This document shows, piece after piece, positions 1 to 5,399 of a stretch of DNA of 5,399 nt. The notes below the pieces were generated by a model. It made no database searches. It had not been told where the DNA came from and saw only the letters and a program-made list of their open reading frames with translations. This DNA is from an uncultured Candidatus Melainabacteria bacterium (GTDB taxonomy: Bacteria; Cyanobacteriota; Vampirovibrionia; Gastranaerophilales; Gastranaerophilaceae). A program made the translations under genes and the position numbers. The stretch is from NCBI GenBank assembly GCA_934693215.1, contig CAKUVB010000117.1:1-5399 (forward strand), in the 5' to 3' direction. Each line of letters starts with the position of its first letter. The first letter of the stretch is position 1.

Positions 1-387
1 TCCTGGAGGTGCTGTTTTATGTTTTGGATTTATGTATATCCAAAGTTTACTTTTCTTTTTCCAGCCTATCGCATCAAAATTAGCATAGTCTTTGTTTATT
101 GTAGATAAATCTCTAAATTCAATTTTTACAGGGTATCCGGAAAGGTTGTTGCCTAAAAGAGCTTTTCTGGAAAAATCTCCTTCTGTACCTTTTAACATAT
201 CTATTGCAACATATATTAATTCGTATTTACTTGTACATTTGTATTCCTCAGAAATATACTGAATGTACTCAGGTGTATATTTTGAAGGTAGTTTAACTGT
301 AGGTGGCACTGGTTCAGGTTTTCCGAACGAAAATGCAGGTAGTGAAATCCCAAACATTATACATGCCAGTAATAAAAATCTTTTCAT
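1..387 (-). CDS. Exported protein of unknown function, C-terminus cut by left window edge
   Basis: This reading frame was read by eye from an ATG at 387-385 and stays open for 129 codons to the window edge, so the C-terminus is missing. The start is supported by a GGAGAG Shine-Dalgarno sequence just upstream and a promoter-like sequence before it. The first 20 or so residues form a classical Sec signal peptide: MKRF, a hydrophobic core, then a PAFS-FG signal peptidase I type site near residue 20. An LLAC stretch at residues 6-9 resembles a lipobox but lies too near the N-terminus to be convincing. A proline-rich linker (residues 24-35) leads into a mixed globular domain with a lysine/aromatic-rich stretch (KKKSKLWIYINPKHK, residues 110-124). 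I do not recognise the family with confidence. It resembles conserved secreted proteins of gut Melainabacteria, and a zinc peptidase-like HExxH could follow beyond the edge, but nothing in the window shows this. It appears to be its own transcription unit, downstream of the operon and on the same strand. Confidence 0.8.
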   Translation of the reverse strand, partial: MKRFLLLACIMFGISLPAFSFGKPEPVPPTVKLPSKYTPEYIQYISEEYKCTSKYELIYVAIDMLKGTEGDFSRKALLGNNLSGYPVKIEFRDLSTINKDYANFDAIGWKKKSKLWIYINPKHKTAPPG

Positions 388-390
388 CTT

Positions 391-396
391 CTCTCC
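391..396 (-). promoter_or_regulatory. Ribosome binding site of the exported protein gene
   Basis: The minus strand reads GGAGAG three bases before the ATG at 387, so the GGAG core is five bases from the start codon. It is one of the better Shine-Dalgarno matches in the window and decides the start of a gene that has no coupled upstream neighbour. Confidence 0.6.
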
Positions 397-412
397 ATAA
401 AATATGACTTAT

Positions 413-448
413 ATTATATAATTATAACTATATTTTTTTGATAGGCAA
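413..448 (-). promoter_or_regulatory. Putative sigma-70 type promoter for the exported protein gene
   Basis: On the minus strand, TTGCCT (448-443) is followed after 16 bases by TATAAT (426-421), which gives a short 5' leader of about 30 bases before the ATG at 387. A second perfect TATAAT lies at 418-413, but its spacing to TTGCCT (24 bases) is too long. The site sits directly after the stop codon of the upstream gene, in the only real gap of the window. The surrounding DNA is almost all A and T, so a chance -10 match is quite possible; the spacing and position are the main support. Confidence 0.4.
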
Positions 449-452
449 ATCA

Positions 453-1106
453 TTATTTTGAAGGAAATAGCTTTTCAACGATATCAATATCTGTTGGTTC
501 ATCTATCTCAAAAATGTTTTGAACAGACATTTCCCAAAATTCAACAGGAGGTGTTATTCTACAAGCTGTTTTCAAAATTTCGTTTCGAGATGATATGTAA
601 AAAGCTCCGTTTTCAATATAATATCCGTCCCATTCTTGACGTCTAGGACGATTATTTGGGTCATAGTTCATTGGAGTACCTTTAGTATCCCATAAAAACT
701 GATGTCGTTTTATTGCTGAGATTAAAGATTTTTTATCAGAGTTTAAAAACTTTTCTAATGCTCCATTTATATCATATGTTTGAGTAAGAGGTGATGTTGC
801 TTGTAAAAAAACAACATTATCAAACTCATATTTATTGGCAAATTCAATAAGTGCGGATTCTGATGTAGCTTTGTCTGAAGATGATTCCTTGCTACGCTTG
901 ATTACTTCAACCTTATTAAATCCAAAACTTTCAACAAGAGTTTTGATTTCTATACTGTCTGTCGAAACGAAAACTTTATCAAGGTTAGAATTATTTGCAA
1001 CACTAACTGTCCAATAAACTAAAGGTTTGTTGTTTACTAAAGTTATATTTTTATTTTTTATAGATTTGCTTCCTGCTCGTACAGGTATAAATGCTACGTT
1101 ATACAT
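453..1106 (-). CDS. Acylneuraminate (nonulosonate) cytidylyltransferase family protein
   Basis: This enzyme family transfers CMP from CTP to a nine-carbon sugar acid (sialic, legionaminic, pseudaminic) or to KDO, activating it for surface polysaccharide, LPS or glycoprotein synthesis in the cytoplasm. The 217 residue length fits a single-domain enzyme. Visible motifs are the N-terminal nucleotide-binding loop IPVRAGSKSIKNKNI (7-21, with R10, S13, K14 and K19-N20), NKPLVYW (26-32), VFLQATSPL (99-107), RPRRQEW (153-159), ENGAFYI (165-171) and the metal-binding type EIDEPTDIDI (200-209). The loop is AGSKS rather than the more common GGSKG, a variant compatible with function. KDO transferases (KdsB) usually have a different start motif, so a nonulosonate substrate is favoured, but which sugar cannot be told and no neuB-like partner is in the window. 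The ATG overlaps the end of hpt by eight bases with only a GGG as Shine-Dalgarno, suggesting coupled translation. It is the last gene of the operon; the stop is TAA and no terminator hairpin follows. Confidence 0.9.
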   Translation of the reverse strand: MYNVAFIPVRAGSKSIKNKNITLVNNKPLVYWTVSVANNSNLDKVFVSTDSIEIKTLVESFGFNKVEVIKRSKESSSDKATSESALIEFANKYEFDNVVFLQATSPLTQTYDINGALEKFLNSDKKSLISAIKRHQFLWDTKGTPMNYDPNNRPRRQEWDGYYIENGAFYISSRNEILKTACRITPPVEFWEMSVQNIFEIDEPTDIDIVEKLFPSK

Positions 1107-1632
1107 CTACATACCCAATATATGGAATATTTCTATAATATCCTTCAAAATCTAAGCCATAACCAACAAGAAATTTGTCATCAACTACAAATCCAGAAAA
1201 ATCAGCATCTACATCTACGACACGTTTTGATTTTTTGTTCAACAATGAACAAAATGTTGTTGATTTTGTTTGAAAGTTATGTCCGATAAAATCTAATAAA
1301 AATTTTGCAGTATGACCTGTGTCAATAATATCTTCAACAATTAACACATTTTTCCCGTTAATATCAGGTAGAGAAAGGTTTACTGCTTTTACTTTTCCTG
1401 AAGACGAATAATTAGAGCCATAGCTAGATAAACGGATAAATTCCATTTTTAACGGCATAGTTAAATGTTCAACCAAATCAGTAAAGAACATCACAGAACC
1501 TTTTAGAACGCATATTGCAAAAATATCTTCGCCTTTAAAATGATTGTTTAGTTCTTCTGCCAATTCTTTAATACGTTTTTGTAATTCTTCTTGAGAATAC
1601 AATACATGTATATCTTCAGGTGTTATCATCAT
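1099..1632 (-). CDS. hpt: Hypoxanthine phosphoribosyltransferase
   Basis: This is a purine salvage enzyme converting hypoxanthine (often also guanine) plus PRPP to IMP (GMP) and pyrophosphate in the cytoplasm. The 177 residue length is normal for bacterial HPRT. The diagnostic PRPP-binding motif VLIVEDIIDTGHT is at residues 96-108, with acidic pair E100-D101 and catalytic-type D104. VLKGSVMFFTDL (42-53) is the substrate/PPi loop, the Ser-Tyr of the flexible lid is at 70-71, K133 matches the purine-contacting lysine region, and DKFLVGYGLDFEGYYRNIPYIG (starting at 152) is the C-terminal purine/metal region with D161 and R167. All key residues are present. The ATG at 1632 overlaps the tilS stop as ATGA and has AAGGAGA eight bases upstream; a second ATG follows at once (M2) and could also serve. 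Adjacency to tilS is a known arrangement in many bacteria, where the two may even be fused. Here the next gene is a sugar cytidylyltransferase rather than ftsH. Confidence 0.96.
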   Translation of the reverse strand: MMITPEDIHVLYSQEELQKRIKELAEELNNHFKGEDIFAICVLKGSVMFFTDLVEHLTMPLKMEFIRLSSYGSNYSSSGKVKAVNLSLPDINGKNVLIVEDIIDTGHTAKFLLDFIGHNFQTKSTTFCSLLNKKSKRVVDVDADFSGFVVDDKFLVGYGLDFEGYYRNIPYIGYVDV

Positions 1633-2966
1633 GATATTTTTCTCCTTAACACTAATTTATGTGTTGGTTTATCTGTTACATGAATTTTATTACTTAATCC
1701 TAAACCTGCAACCCATAAAATTTCATTATCCTTGCATAACAAGATTAAATCGTCTTTTTTATGTTGAGGAACAGATTTTGAAATAAGATATTTTTTTAAT
1801 TTCATACTACCTGACATACCTAATGGATTTATTATATCTCCATCGTGTCTGGTTCTTAGAACGAAATCTAAATCAGTTCCGTTTAAATTAACATAAGCTG
1901 TGTATGAATTATCTTGAGGGAATGTTTCTATGTTTTCTCCAGCGTATGTTGTAATCTCAAATTCGTAATCCCCAATTTCGTATTTGCCTTCGAGTCTTAC
2001 TAAGACTTCATCTTCAAGCTTTGGAGTTTTGGTAATTATTTCAATAATTTGAGAGCTTACATATAGCCACATTCCTGTAGATAAAGATGTTTTAATTCCA
2101 TTTTTTGATTTGTAATTTGTTTCAACAAAATTATATAAGTTATAAATTTTTTCTGAATCATAATCCAAATTATTTTCGACAACCAAATCGTACAACAATT
2201 TGCGTTTTACAGGTGCCGAAAGTCCTATATATCGTTCAGTGATTATAGATTCATTTACTTTTACTACAGATTTTACGTAGTTCATATATTCATCAACTAT
2301 TGCAGACTCATCTGTGGCAACTTTTGATAACGAATTCAGAGAATCTACTGCATTTTCGTTAATTTCTTCAGCTAATGGTAATAATTGATGTCTTATAAAA
2401 TTTCGTTTATATTTTGTATTCGTGTTTGAAGAATCATTATTTGGTACAAGTTCATTTGTTTCACAATATTCATCAATTTCTTCTCTTGTTATATTCAAAA
2501 GAGGGCGATAAATATTATCTCTTTTTTCTGCAATACCTTTTAGTCCCGTAACTCCCGTACCTTTTATAACTCTATATAAAACAGTTTCTGCATTATCGTT
2601 CTTGTTATGAGCAGTTAAAAAAGCATCGGCATTGTATTTATTCAAAGCTTTTTCAAAGAAATCATATCTCATCGCTCTAGCAACGGCTTCTGACTGTTTC
2701 ATATTTAATGCCGCAGTTTTGGTATAAAATTCGATTTGTCTTTCTTCACAAAAATGACGGCAAACATCTTGCTCCATTTTTGATTCTATACCTCTCCAAT
2801 TATGATTGAAATGTGCCGCTATAAGTTTGAAGTTATGAACCTGTGACAACTTGAATAAAATATCTAAAAGACACATAGAATCGTGTCCACCCGAAAATCC
2901 AACAATTAAGGTTTTGTTTAGTAAATCATATTTATTTAGAAATTCTAATACTGTATCTTTTAACAC
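1629..2966 (-). CDS. tilS: tRNA(Ile)-lysidine synthetase
   Basis: TilS ligates lysine to C34 of the tRNA(Ile) CAU anticodon using ATP, making lysidine, so that the tRNA reads AUA and is charged with isoleucine; it is normally essential. The 445 residues cover the full family layout. The N-terminal PP-loop ATPase has SGGHDS at 25-30, AAHFNHNWRG (50-59), AVARAMRYDFF (94-104), the ATP/tRNA region TAHNKNDNAETVLYRVIKG (118-136) and KYKRNFIRHQLLP (185-197). A central TilS domain covers roughly 215-310, and a C-terminal TilS_C domain roughly 365-443 contains DGDIINPLG (375-383), MKLKKYLISKSVP (388-400) and ILWVAGLGLS (416-425). The start is GTG at 2966, one base overlapping the TAG stop of the preceding gene (TAGTG). 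The next methionine, M31, falls after the ATP loop and so cannot be the start. Only a weak GAG-type Shine-Dalgarno precedes it, so translational coupling is likely. No key motif is missing. Confidence 0.96.
   Translation of the reverse strand: MLKDTVLEFLNKYDLLNKTLIVGFSGGHDSMCLLDILFKLSQVHNFKLIAAHFNHNWRGIESKMEQDVCRHFCEERQIEFYTKTAALNMKQSEAVARAMRYDFFEKALNKYNADAFLTAHNKNDNAETVLYRVIKGTGVTGLKGIAEKRDNIYRPLLNITREEIDEYCETNELVPNNDSSNTNTKYKRNFIRHQLLPLAEEINENAVDSLNSLSKVATDESAIVDEYMNYVKSVVKVNESIITERYIGLSAPVKRKLLYDLVVENNLDYDSEKIYNLYNFVETNYKSKNGIKTSLSTGMWLYVSSQIIEIITKTPKLEDEVLVRLEGKYEIGDYEFEITTYAGENIETFPQDNSYTAYVNLNGTDLDFVLRTRHDGDIINPLGMSGSMKLKKYLISKSVPQHKKDDLILLCKDNEILWVAGLGLSNKIHVTDKPTHKLVLRRKIS
1641..1647 (-). 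promoter_or_regulatory. Strong ribosome binding site of hpt inside tilS
   Basis: The minus strand reads AAGGAGA within the last codons of tilS, followed by eight bases and then the hpt ATG at 1632. It is the best Shine-Dalgarno match noticed in the window. It favours the first of the two tandem ATG codons and suggests hpt can be translated well in its own right, in contrast to the weak signals before tilS and ruvX. Confidence 0.65.
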
Positions 2967-4300
2967 TATTCAATCTCTTTTAAAATACCATATTTTATTT
3001 CAACTGCATCAACACCCAATTGCTCAAGTACTTTCATTGCTAAAGCTGATGGGTCTGCAATTATTGCCATTAACAAATCTTCTGATGCAATTCGTTCTTT
3101 GTTTTTTGATTTAGCAAGTTCCCAAGCTCTTTCTAAAACTGCTTTAGCTCGTTTTGTGAAAACAATCTCGCTATCAAAATAATCATCACCATAACCAAGT
3201 TTTGATTCAATTATTTTTCTTGCATCTTGAAGTGTAATTTCTAATTTATTTAAAACTCTAGCACCAACACCAGCACCTTCGGATATAATGCCTAAAAGTA
3301 GCATTTCTGTGCCAACAACTTTTTTACCAATTCTTCTTGCTTCTTCTTTTGCCAGTTTAAGGATTACAAGAGTTTCAGGCATTTGTTTTTCAATAGGTCT
3401 TACAATAGCATCTATTAAATCGTTTTCGTTTACATTTAATTTATCTAAAATTTCATAGGCTACGCCATTATGACTTTTTAAAATACCTAAAGCCAAATGC
3501 TCAGGCAAAACTTTTGAAGAACCTAACTCTTTAGCCGTTTGTAGTGCCATATTCATTGCAATAAAAGCTTTTGGTGTAAATACGACTTTTCTATCATATT
3601 CAGCATTTCTAGAAGTTAATGATTTTAGTTTTTCATCAAAGCTTTCTGCAGTTACTCCAAATTGTTCAAATATTTTTGCTAGATTAGAATCTTTGTCCTC
3701 TAAAATAGATGCTATTATTTGTTCTGTACCAAGAATTTCATACTCAGAAGTAGAAAGCTTAGCAATAGCCCTATCAAATATAGGTGAAACTCCAGAATTA
3801 TCAAAAATATAATCTACAAGGTTCTTGCGTTCTTTTTCTTCACCTTCGGGGTGTTCAAGCTTTTTCTGTTTCTTTTGTACCAATTTGCTTAAAATATCTT
3901 TAGCTTTGAATATATCAAATTCAAAGCTTTCCAATATTCTTGATACATTTGATGTTTTATCTGAAAGTAGTGCTAAAAATAAATGTTCATACAAAATATT
4001 TTGATGACCTGAAACATTTGCCAAATCCATTGTCTTTTTTAATGTCTCTTTGTAATGAGTATTAAAAGGTATTGCAGAGAAACGGTTGGTTGATTGTGAT
4101 ACACACAATCTTATTTCATCATCAATTTTTTCTAAAGTAATATTTGCATTTTTGAACAATCTTAAAGATATACCTTTTGCCTCTTTTACAATCGCATATA
4201 ATAAATGCTCAAGTCCAACTGATGAACTTCCAAGTTCTATTGCATATTCTTGAGATTCTGCAACTGTATTAATAGCTTGTTCGGTAAATCTTTCTAACAC
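2966..4300 (-). CDS. Stand-alone Clp N-terminal repeat protein: six repeats, three Clp_N domains, no ATPase
   Basis: The 444 residues are built almost wholly from six Clp N-type helical repeats, each about 65 residues: roughly 3-66, 78-142, 166-230, 238-300, 306-368 and 378-444. A charged linker (KKQKKLEHPEGEEKERK, 143-159) separates repeats 2 and 3. Each repeat has the signature with an invariant glutamate: GLEHLLYAIV (29), LYEHLFLALL (103), GTEQIIASIL (191), LPEHLALGIL (265), GTEMLLLGII (330), ASEDLLMAII (405). Repeats 5 and 6 look most like the ClpC N-domain. No Walker A or B motif, middle domain or ClpP-docking loop is present, so this is not a ClpC/ClpA unfoldase. By family knowledge, Clp_N domains bind substrates, adaptors and, in ClpC, phosphoarginine; a free array could act as adaptor, substrate binder or decoy for Clp machines (inference). 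The GTG start at 4300 has GAGGAA six bases upstream and lies three bases after the DUF1292 stop; residues RFTEQA at 4-9 match the usual ClpC beginning, supporting this start. Confidence 0.88.
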   Translation of the reverse strand: MLERFTEQAINTVAESQEYAIELGSSSVGLEHLLYAIVKEAKGISLRLFKNANITLEKIDDEIRLCVSQSTNRFSAIPFNTHYKETLKKTMDLANVSGHQNILYEHLFLALLSDKTSNVSRILESFEFDIFKAKDILSKLVQKKQKKLEHPEGEEKERKNLVDYIFDNSGVSPIFDRAIAKLSTSEYEILGTEQIIASILEDKDSNLAKIFEQFGVTAESFDEKLKSLTSRNAEYDRKVVFTPKAFIAMNMALQTAKELGSSKVLPEHLALGILKSHNGVAYEILDKLNVNENDLIDAIVRPIEKQMPETLVILKLAKEEARRIGKKVVGTEMLLLGIISEGAGVGARVLNKLEITLQDARKIIESKLGYGDDYFDSEIVFTKRAKAVLERAWELAKSKNKERIASEDLLMAIIADPSALAMKVLEQLGVDAVEIKYGILKEIE

Positions 4301-4303
4301 AAC

Positions 4304-4576
4304 TTATTCCTCATCTTCATCTGCTAATGATTCAATATATTCTGAAACTCTATCAAATTCATCATCATCTTCTATTGTTTCAAAAATATAATCATCATCA
4401 TCTTTTGTTAATTGCATTAAAACTAATTCAGCATCTTCATTATCTTCATCTTCTAAAGGTAACAATAGAGCATATTCTTTTTCTTCGAATTCTACAATAT
4501 CAAACAATTTGAACTGAACAACTTCACCGTCTTCAGTAACTGTTTCTATAATTTGATCGTCATTAACTTCTGCCAT
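4304..4576 (-). CDS. DUF1292 family (YrzB-like) acidic protein
   Basis: This small, strongly acidic protein belongs to the DUF1292 family, whose function is not established. Numbered from the ATG at 4576 it has 90 residues. The family pattern is visible: MAEVNDDQIIETVTEDGEVV at the N-terminus, then FKLFDIVEFEEKEYALLLPLE (22-42), a DEDNEDAE acidic insert, LVLMQL, and a helix-forming end (FDRVSEYIESLADEDEE). Asp/Glu runs DDDD and DDDE come from GAT repeats (four GAT in tandem at 4391-4402). The start is ambiguous. A GTG at 4588 would add four residues and overlap the ruvX stop as GTGA, but it has only a weak AAGAAA upstream. The ATG at 4576 has GTGAG seven bases before it and gives the MAEV start usual in such proteins, so I prefer it. 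Position directly after ruvX is a common arrangement in Firmicutes and relatives, suggesting a conserved but unknown link with RuvX or translation. Confidence 0.88.
   Translation of the reverse strand: MAEVNDDQIIETVTEDGEVVQFKLFDIVEFEEKEYALLLPLEDEDNEDAELVLMQLTKDDDDYIFETIEDDDEFDRVSEYIESLADEDEE
4307..4312 (-). promoter_or_regulatory. Ribosome binding site supporting the GTG start of the Clp N-repeat gene
   Basis: GAGGAA on the minus strand, formed by the last codons of the DUF1292 gene, stands six bases before the GTG at 4300. It supports the non-ATG start, after which the protein immediately shows the ClpC-like N-terminal sequence. Confidence 0.55.
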
Positions 4577-4584
4577 TATTTTTC

Positions 4585-4983
4585 TCACTTTCTTAAATAT
4601 TGTTCTAATATAATACAGGCACTTTCGATATCTACAAGAGATTTGTCTTTACGAAAGTTGATTTTTCGTTGTCTTAAATTTTCTTCTGCTTGATTTGATG
4701 TCAAACGTTCGTCTTCAAATACTATATCAAACCCGTTTATTTTACCAGCAAAATTTTTGCAATCCTCGGATTGAAAACCGTATGTTCCGTCCATATTTAT
4801 AGGAACACCGACAACAATTGTTGCAACTTTATTTTCTACTGCAATTTGTTTGATTTTTTCAATAGCATCTTTTTCTGGTTGACGAGGAACGCAAGAATGA
4901 CCACTCGCAGTAACGTGTAGAAAGTCGCTTAGAGCAACTCCTATACGTTTTGTTCCGACATCTAAAGCCATTACTTTATCCAT
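4585..4983 (-). CDS. ruvX: RuvX/YqgF family RNase H-fold nuclease (16S rRNA maturation; putative Holliday junction resolvase)
   Basis: This family has an RNase H-like fold. It was first predicted to be a Holliday junction resolvase and is now linked to 5' end processing of pre-16S rRNA. The 132 residue length is close to the usual 130-150. Visible motifs are ALDVGTKRIGVALSD (6-20) with acidic D8, IVVGVPINMDGT (56-67), FEDERLTSNQAEENL (89-103) with the D91-E92-R93 signature, and KDKSLVDIESACIILEQYL (112-130) with acidic D118. The three acidic sites expected of the active centre (D8, D91/E92, D118) are present. The ATG at 4983 comes one base after the stop of the upstream gene with no clear Shine-Dalgarno, so coupling is likely; ATG at codon 5 is an alternative start that would keep the first motif. 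The TGA stop overlaps the possible GTG start of the DUF1292 gene. Confidence 0.95.
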   Translation of the reverse strand: MDKVMALDVGTKRIGVALSDFLHVTASGHSCVPRQPEKDAIEKIKQIAVENKVATIVVGVPINMDGTYGFQSEDCKNFAGKINGFDIVFEDERLTSNQAEENLRQRKINFRKDKSLVDIESACIILEQYLRK

Positions 4984-4984
4984 A

Positions 4985-5399
4985 TCAAGCTTTTACCCAC
5001 AAGTTTTCAATCGTTGAAATTATCATATCTATCTGCATCAATTCAAAACCATTAGATTTGTTTTCGTCTTTTTTGTTAAAAATTGATTTGGTATTTTTAC
5101 TGTTCGTTAATACCCAACGTTGATGAATATAATATTCATATATACTTTTTCTCAGAATATTTTTTAGGAATTCTTTATTGTTTTGCAAAGATAGTAAAAG
5201 CTGAGATTCAGCATTTTTAGCCCTTAATTCGCTCAAATAAGAGGCAAAACAAAATCTTCTATTCCACAATAAAAGTTCTTCTTCAGTAAAAACTTCCGAA
5301 AAGTTGTCATCTATAAACTTTTCAATATCTACATTAAATTCATTTTTCAACATCTGATGGTTAAGTTTTTCTATAAAAGTCTTAAATTCTTCAGATGTA
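4985..5399 (-). CDS. Unrecognised helical protein, N-terminus probably beyond right window edge
   Basis: I do not recognise this protein. The frame ends at TGA 4987-4985 and is open all the way to the window edge, giving about 137 residues. An ATG at 5353 could start a 122 residue protein, but no Shine-Dalgarno lies before it (minus strand reads AACTTAACCATCAG), and the 15 upstream codons (reading SEEFKTFIEKLNHQ) look like ordinary amphipathic coding sequence, so I favour a longer protein cut by the edge. The visible part is predicted helical by eye: acidic and amphipathic at first (NVDIEKFIDDNFSEVFTEEE), then an aromatic/basic segment (LLLWNRRFCFASYLSELRAK), a second helical block (FLKNILRKSIYEYYIHQRW), a lysine/asparagine-rich loop and a final helix ending in ENLWVKA. 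There is no signal peptide, membrane segment or cysteine motif. The end could be a C-terminal domain of a larger protein. It stands one base before ruvX and so is probably co-transcribed with it. Confidence 0.65.
   Translation of the reverse strand, partial: TSEEFKTFIEKLNHQMLKNEFNVDIEKFIDDNFSEVFTEEELLLWNRRFCFASYLSELRAKNAESQLLLSLQNNKEFLKNILRKSIYEYYIHQRWVLTNSKNTKSIFNKKDENKSNGFELMQIDMIISTIENLWVKA

Noticed and set aside
361..363. Lipoprotein attachment site (LLAC, Cys9) in the exported protein
   Set aside because: The cysteine is only nine residues from the start, leaving too short a hydrophobic core; the PAFS-FG site near residue 20 fits signal peptidase I better.
388..452. Rho-independent terminator at the end of the operon
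   Set aside because: The gap is AT-rich but no GC-containing hairpin followed by a T-run was found on the minus strand; it looks like a promoter region instead.
458..646. Plus-strand open frame of 62 codons
   Set aside because: It lies antisense within the cytidylyltransferase gene, whose motifs are clear; it has no family features of its own.
835..1017. Plus-strand open frame of 60 codons
   Set aside because: Antisense shadow of the same cytidylyltransferase gene, with low-complexity Ser/Leu content.
2851..3114. Plus-strand open frame of 87 codons
   Set aside because: It crosses the tilS/Clp-repeat gene junction on the opposite strand; both of those genes have strong motif support there.
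2966..4300. Annotation as a ClpC/ClpA ATPase subunit
   Set aside because: Only N-terminal repeats are present; no Walker A, Walker B, arginine finger or ClpP-binding loop occurs in the 444 residues.
4327..4512. Plus-strand open frame rich in His and Leu
   Set aside because: Antisense to the GAT/GAA-rich DUF1292 gene; the His/Leu bias is simply the complement of Asp/Glu codons.
1..5399. Defence island, CRISPR array, mobile element or other novel multi-gene system
   Set aside because: No direct repeats, transposase, integrase, toxin-antitoxin or defence motifs were seen; apart from the Clp-repeat protein and two unknown edge genes the content is housekeeping.

Overview
This AT-rich window holds eight protein-coding regions, all on the minus strand, packed almost without gaps. 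Transcription runs from right to left. The first and last genes are cut by the window edges. Gene content is typical of a bacterial housekeeping operon. The ruvX plus DUF1292 pair and the tilS plus hpt pair are both common in Firmicutes. However, the usual ftsH is not found after hpt, and a stand-alone protein made only of Clp N-terminal repeats sits between the two pairs. Together with the low GC and the style of the secreted protein at the left edge, this makes me lean towards a gut-type Vampirovibrionia/Melainabacteria (Gastranaerophilales-like) genome, with a Firmicutes relative as the alternative. This is an inference; no rRNA or other marker is present to settle it.

Layout in transcription order: (1) 5399 to 4985, an unrecognised helical, lysine-rich protein, probably the C-terminal part of a longer one; (2) 4983 to 4585, RuvX/YqgF, the RNase H-fold nuclease linked to 16S rRNA maturation; (3) 4576 (or GTG 4588) to 4304, a very acidic DUF1292 protein; (4) 4300 to 2966, six Clp N-type repeats (three Clp_N domains) with no ATPase; (5) 2966 to 1629, TilS, tRNA(Ile) lysidine synthetase; (6) 1632 to 1099, hypoxanthine phosphoribosyltransferase; (7) 1106 to 453, a CMP-nonulosonate (sialic acid type) cytidylyltransferase. 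Junctions are 1 to 8 base overlaps or 1 to 3 base gaps (up to 8 if the DUF1292 ATG start is used), so genes 1 to 7 look like one co-transcribed, translationally coupled unit. (8) After a 65 bp gap with a plausible promoter, a gene for an exported protein begins at 387 and runs off the left edge.

Functionally the block joins rRNA and tRNA maturation (RuvX, TilS), purine salvage (HPT), a likely proteostasis adaptor or decoy (Clp N repeats) and a cell-surface sugar activation enzyme. The most interesting item is the ATPase-free triple Clp_N protein. No RNA gene, mobile element, CRISPR array or obvious rho-independent terminator was seen. The longest stretch without a gene is the 65 bp at 388 to 452.
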